A stretch of 64,000 nucleotides of DNA, taken from Epiperipatus broadwayi (lineage: Eukaryota; Onychophora; Udeonychophora; Euonychophora; Peripatidae). Location: assembly GCA_028023455.1 (NCBI GenBank), contig JAQFVV010000549.1, positions 1-64,000 on the forward strand, read 5' to 3'. Below the pieces are notes generated by a model. The model saw nothing but the letters and a program-made list of their open reading frames with translations, did not search any database and was not told the origin of the DNA. Every line of letters begins with the position of its first letter. Position 1 is the stretch's first letter. Below, one piece after another: positions 60,081 to 64,000 of this stretch. The position numbers and the translations under genes are program-made.

Positions 60081-62417
60081 GATAATGAAATATATAGCTT
60101 TAAAGACTATTTTAATTATTTAATACCCATAAATTATAGAATATCCTGTGTAATGGTTTGATCTAATCACTAAACAGGCATGGATGATTTAAATTAAGTA
60201 AATTACATAAATGTAAGACATAAAGATTCCCCCTTCTCTTTACTTTAAATTATTTATAACTTCCCACACCATTTAATAAATACAAATTTCAGTTAAAATA
60301 ATGCTATTATTGGAAATAAATATGTTTATATGGAAACAAATGGGGCGGTGAAAATAACTGGGATAATAATTAGATTTTACATATATAAGATACATTTACG
60401 GTTGGAATTAGCACATTTTAAAAAGATAAAGAGACATTTTTAGAAAAACAGATGTTGATCTGTTTTCCTATAATAATTTATAGGATAATTGTTTTGTTTT
60501 TCCAAACTTGCGAGCATTTGCATAAGTCGAATAAGACTTGTTTTAATTAAAATGAGTTCTTAATTACCCTGTAAGTGATGGGTAGGAAAACTAAAATGGA
60601 GGTACATGCTAGCGAGTTTGAAATATTACTGGCATTTTAAAACACAAAAATATGTAATATAATAATGAAATAAAATATGATTGCCACATGGAAATAATAA
60701 AAAGAAAACATTTTGAATAGAGGCTCAATGATAAAATAGATTAAGTTATATAGAGTTATACTAAATAAAATTACATGAAATATAAACATTTACATAAGAT
60801 ATTAAGAGTAGAGCATCAGGATTATTGTTATAGAAGGCAGAATTTAATATAATCATAGAGTGGCTAAAGTTCTTTTACCTTTTGTAAATAGTAGCAGTCC
60901 TTGATGATTGAAGTGTTCATTGGCATTAATACACTAAATCTAGTTTTGGAATAAGACATCACAGGTAGCATTTTTAAAAATTAATTATTAAACATTTGAA
61001 AATTTATAGGCATGGGATCCGGAGCTTTTCTTATGGGAACAAACATGTTGGAACAGAGGGGAAGGTGAACTTTCCCCTACTCACTGCACATTGGATGAAG
61101 ATAAAAATTAGCATGGATTCTGTTGACCATTGTTAATTTAGGGTTCTCCTCTCTTTTCAGATTCAAATCCAGCAGTATTTATACTCTTTTTTTATGATGT
61201 AGTATAGCACTTAACTGCTGGCCCTGAGACAATTTGTGCACTTTAGCAAAGCTAAAATCTGTTGACCGGATATCTTCTGAATTGTAAGTTTTTTGAAACA
61301 ATGCAATCCTGTTACAAGTTTCTTGAATGATTGTTTTAAAATAAGTCTTATGATTTTAAAACAAGTTGGCATGGATAAAATTTCCACTAATGGATTTTAT
61401 TTTACTATTACAAATTGTAATATTTTAAATCTAACTAATGGGCTTTTCCGGGTAATTAAATATAAAAAAATAATAAATTTTATATATGACTTTTAAGATA
61501 CATGAATAATATAATTATGAATACAATTTATTTTCAATCTCCCGACACTGAAAATATATATATTTATCCATTACACACGCATACACATTAAAGTAATATT
61601 AAATATTTGTTTATTAAATTATTTTACATTAAGATATAAAAATATCTATGTCAGTTATGTTTAAATGTTTAAGCAAAGGAAAATATATGTTAGTAAATAT
61701 GTATACACATGTAAGGATGGGTTTAAGCATGGTTTGGTGGTAGGAGACTTAAGTGGGCTGTGAAGCAGGATCTGAGAATCGGATCATCTGCTTCAGTACT
61801 GAAGTTTAGAAATTATTTTATGAAGAGATGTTTTAGAATTTTATTGCAATGTTGTAAGGAGTTACACAGAGTTTTTATGTTAGAAAGTTAATGGTAAGGG
61901 AGAGTCGAATTGGAAAATCCTGTAATGCAAGGGATCTTTTGAATATTAAATATAATACAGTTAACATAGGTCAATGTGTTTTATGATTTGTGGACAGTAG
62001 CATTTCTTTCCATAAATCAGTAAGTGCTCAAAGAGAAGCCATGATAGGAATTTAAAGTAGACACAAGGATATGTGGCCTTATGCTCTGCTTCATGTTTTC
62101 ATTGCTTTTCTTAGTTCTTGTAGTTTTCTAATCACTCACTTTTAATTACTACTATCATCAGCTAGACTCTTAAATGATATTTAAAATTTTTGTAAGGCAA
62201 GAAGAACAAAATATATAACATATGATGTATAAATAAAGTGTTAAATAAAGTTTTGTGGAATGCTGTGATATTCCAAAAATATTCTAAGAGATCAAAAAAT
62301 TATAGAATATGTTAAAGTCATATAAAAGGTATGAATGAAAATGAAACCTGAATATGATGAACATCATATATATATAAAATGAATAAGTACCATATATTTA
62401 TTTTTGGTACTTTACAT
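60081..62417. other. AT-rich DNA with one strong small hairpin
   Basis: A 7-bp perfect stem gaagcag / ctgcttc at 61762-61768 and 61788-61794 has further internal pairing (gatc). No other copy in the window, so a chance hairpin or a small structured RNA cannot be separated. No gene otherwise. Confidence 0.45.
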
Positions 62418-62625
62418 TTAGTTGCCCCCTGGCCACCAGGTGATGCTGCAAAACCACCAAGAAACATGCAAGTGATAAAAAAAATTTTTCAAAAATTGCC
62501 AAAATCGTCGTGTGGGGAAAAAAAAAAAAAGCCTCCTGGCAATTAAAAAAAAAAGCTGAAATCGTCATGGCAAAAAAAAATGCCCCCTGGCAATTAAAAA
62601 AATTGCTTAAATAGTCGAGAGAAAA
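62418..62625. repeat. Diverged short tandem repeat with CCCCTGGC units
   Basis: About three imperfect units carrying gccycctggcaatt followed by an A run and aatcgtc-like text, at about 62418-62620. The unit is 55-65 bp. G+C and CpG content exceed the flanks. Family not identified. Confidence 0.6.
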
Positions 62626-63693
62626 ATAAAAGTTAAAAATTAACAGAGTTATTATAAAATTTTATTGTGATGGAATATTGGAGTGAAGAACTTATTATTG
62701 AAGAATATATTTTAATTTTTTTGTAGTGGTAATATAACATCTAATTATTTATATGATGAATATGAAAATTTTATTGGAATATTAGATATTTCATTATCAA
62801 AGAACATTTTATTTATGAACCTGCAATCATTTAAAAGTAATTAAAATATAATTAAAAATAATTATTTAAAAATAATAGTGATAAATGTATTAATGCTTAA
62901 AAGTTTAGAAACAAGAGTATATGTGGTTCTATGAAAGTGTTCAAATTATTTAAACGTTTGTATTTTTAATAAGTGTTAAGATCAAGTAATAGATATTATT
63001 ATTCATGATAGAAAATATTTGGTTAAGTGGAAATTACCTAATTTTTTGAATGTAATTATTTTGAATTTTAAAAATGATTTAATTTTGAAAATATCATATT
63101 TGTAAATTTTAAAAGATTATATTTGTTATAATCTTTAAAATTAACCTAATCTCTAGAGTTTCTTTTCTTGTTGTGTCCAAGTCATTATGAATCATCCCAA
63201 CCACATATATGCATTATAAGAATTAATTATATCTTGGTATAATTGCACATAATTTAAAGAAGATAAAGTATAATTATTATATTATGATTATTGAAGATAT
63301 TGTTTATTAAATCTTTAGAATTGTATAATGCAAATTTTCATTATCTGATGTAATGGTTATTGTAATGATTAAATTCTTTAATATGCCATGTGAAATATAC
63401 AATTATAAATATAAAGCATAATAAGATGAAATTATTTTGAGTTAGTTGTGATAATAAATATGATTTAAAGTACTTCATAATTTTAATTTATTTGGTTAAC
63501 TAGTAAATTAGTTAAATGAGTTTTTGAAATAAGAGTTATTTAGTAGTTTTGTTTTTACTGATTGTTATTGTTTTTTATATAGCTAGGTGTATGTAAAATC
63601 CCTCATTATATGTAGCAATTAATGTGTTAATTGTAAAAATAATAACCTAAAATTAAGATTATAGTTATGGTGTGGATTTTATTTAAGTAATAT
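62626..63693. other. AT-rich DNA
   Basis: Nothing recognised. Confidence 0.5.
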
Positions 63694-63862
63694 AATATAT
63701 AAGAAATTCAAACTCAGACTTCAACTCTCCATGCTATCTCATATTGCTGATTATTTATCTTTTCAACGTGTCTGTGATCAGGTGGGTCAGCAATATGAGA
63801 TGGCATGGAGAGTTGTGGTCATGTGAAAGTCTGAGCTCGAATTTTTATATATTATATTATAC
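63694..63862. repeat. Family C short foldback derivative, copy C8
   Basis: Inverted repeat of about 165 bp sharing the family C ends (aaattcaaactcagact on the left, agtctgagctcgaattttt on the right) and the tattgctga / tcagcaata arms, with a loop around ttatcttttcaacgtg. The ribozyme region and monomer body are deleted, so it is a MITE-like internal deletion product. Confidence 0.8.
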
Positions 63863-64000
63863 ATGTGCAGGTGTGTGTAAGCCCATACAGTGTATTAAGT
63901 AATAATAGAATAGTCTAATACTTTAATTTAATTTCAGTAATACTAAGTATCATGTATTTTAATATGTAAATCATTGAAATATTACTTATAGTTCAGATAA

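Noticed and set aside
1-64000. CRISPR array, operons, bacterial promoters or riboswitches
   Set aside because: No regularly spaced identical repeats and no prokaryotic gene organisation; the element content is that of an animal nuclear genome.

Overview
This is a metazoan (most likely invertebrate) nuclear window, roughly three-quarters A+T by eye. It has no intact protein-coding gene, no rRNA, no functional tRNA and no prokaryotic signal. The evidence for an animal genome is the mobile-element mix: an endonuclease-bearing Penelope-like element (PLE), an RTE-clade LINE, a ZBED/FAM200-type hAT transposase relic, a short hAT element, tRNA-derived SINE-like copies and many foldback repeats. I cannot assign a phylum. 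The window reads as a gene desert or a very long intron; at most one or two exon-like islands stand out (about 18,013-18,125 and, weaker, 13,951-14,080).

Layout. 1-6.2 kb: repeat family A (1-298 and an inverted copy at 5.29-5.55 kb), a family C foldback (4.55-4.83 kb) and two other foldbacks. 6.4-10.1 kb and 21.9-25.0 kb: two same-strand copies of a roughly 3 kb repeat. The first is directly followed by a sequence like a tRNA-Lys primer-binding site, so they may be old long terminal repeats. Each copy carries its own private insertion: a hAT MITE with 8-bp target duplications in the first, a foldback MITE in the second. 10.8-11.5 kb: a decayed coding relic. 16.3-17.7 kb: a TIR-bounded element. 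20.5-20.8 kb: family B foldback. 25.6-26.0 kb: third family A copy. 26.8 and 33.5 kb: SINE-like copies. 34.0-36.5 kb: family C cluster, including a 756-bp near-perfect foldback. 37.9-38.9 kb: hAT transposase pseudogene. 39.7-47.1 kb: a PLE with repeat copies at both ends, then an inverted PLE piece split by an RTE LINE. 52.3 kb: another family C copy. 54.2-55.0 kb: LTR/promoter-like block. 55.3-56.5 kb: composite family B locus. 56.5-64 kb: mostly plain AT-rich DNA, a small tandem repeat and a short family C derivative.

Main discovery. Three sequence-unrelated repeat families (A, B, C) each carry a type I hammerhead ribozyme motif: CTGATGA, short stem II, GAAA, a 2-3 bp helix III with a 2-nt loop, an NUH cleavage triplet, and a two-part helix I with an internal loop. 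I can fold five copies by hand with all core bases intact (141-200, 4642-4700, 36384-36442, 55936-55994, 56351-56409) and several with single core lesions. Families B and C also share an insertion layout: two head-to-tail units about 450-480 bp apart, then an inverted unit. The PLE in the window has the same style of terminal repetition plus inversion, and its terminal repeats hold a decayed hammerhead-like motif. This fits retrozyme-like non-autonomous elements that make small (probably circular) RNAs and borrow PLE machinery. The motifs are seen in the sequence; activity, circular RNA and PLE dependence are inferred.
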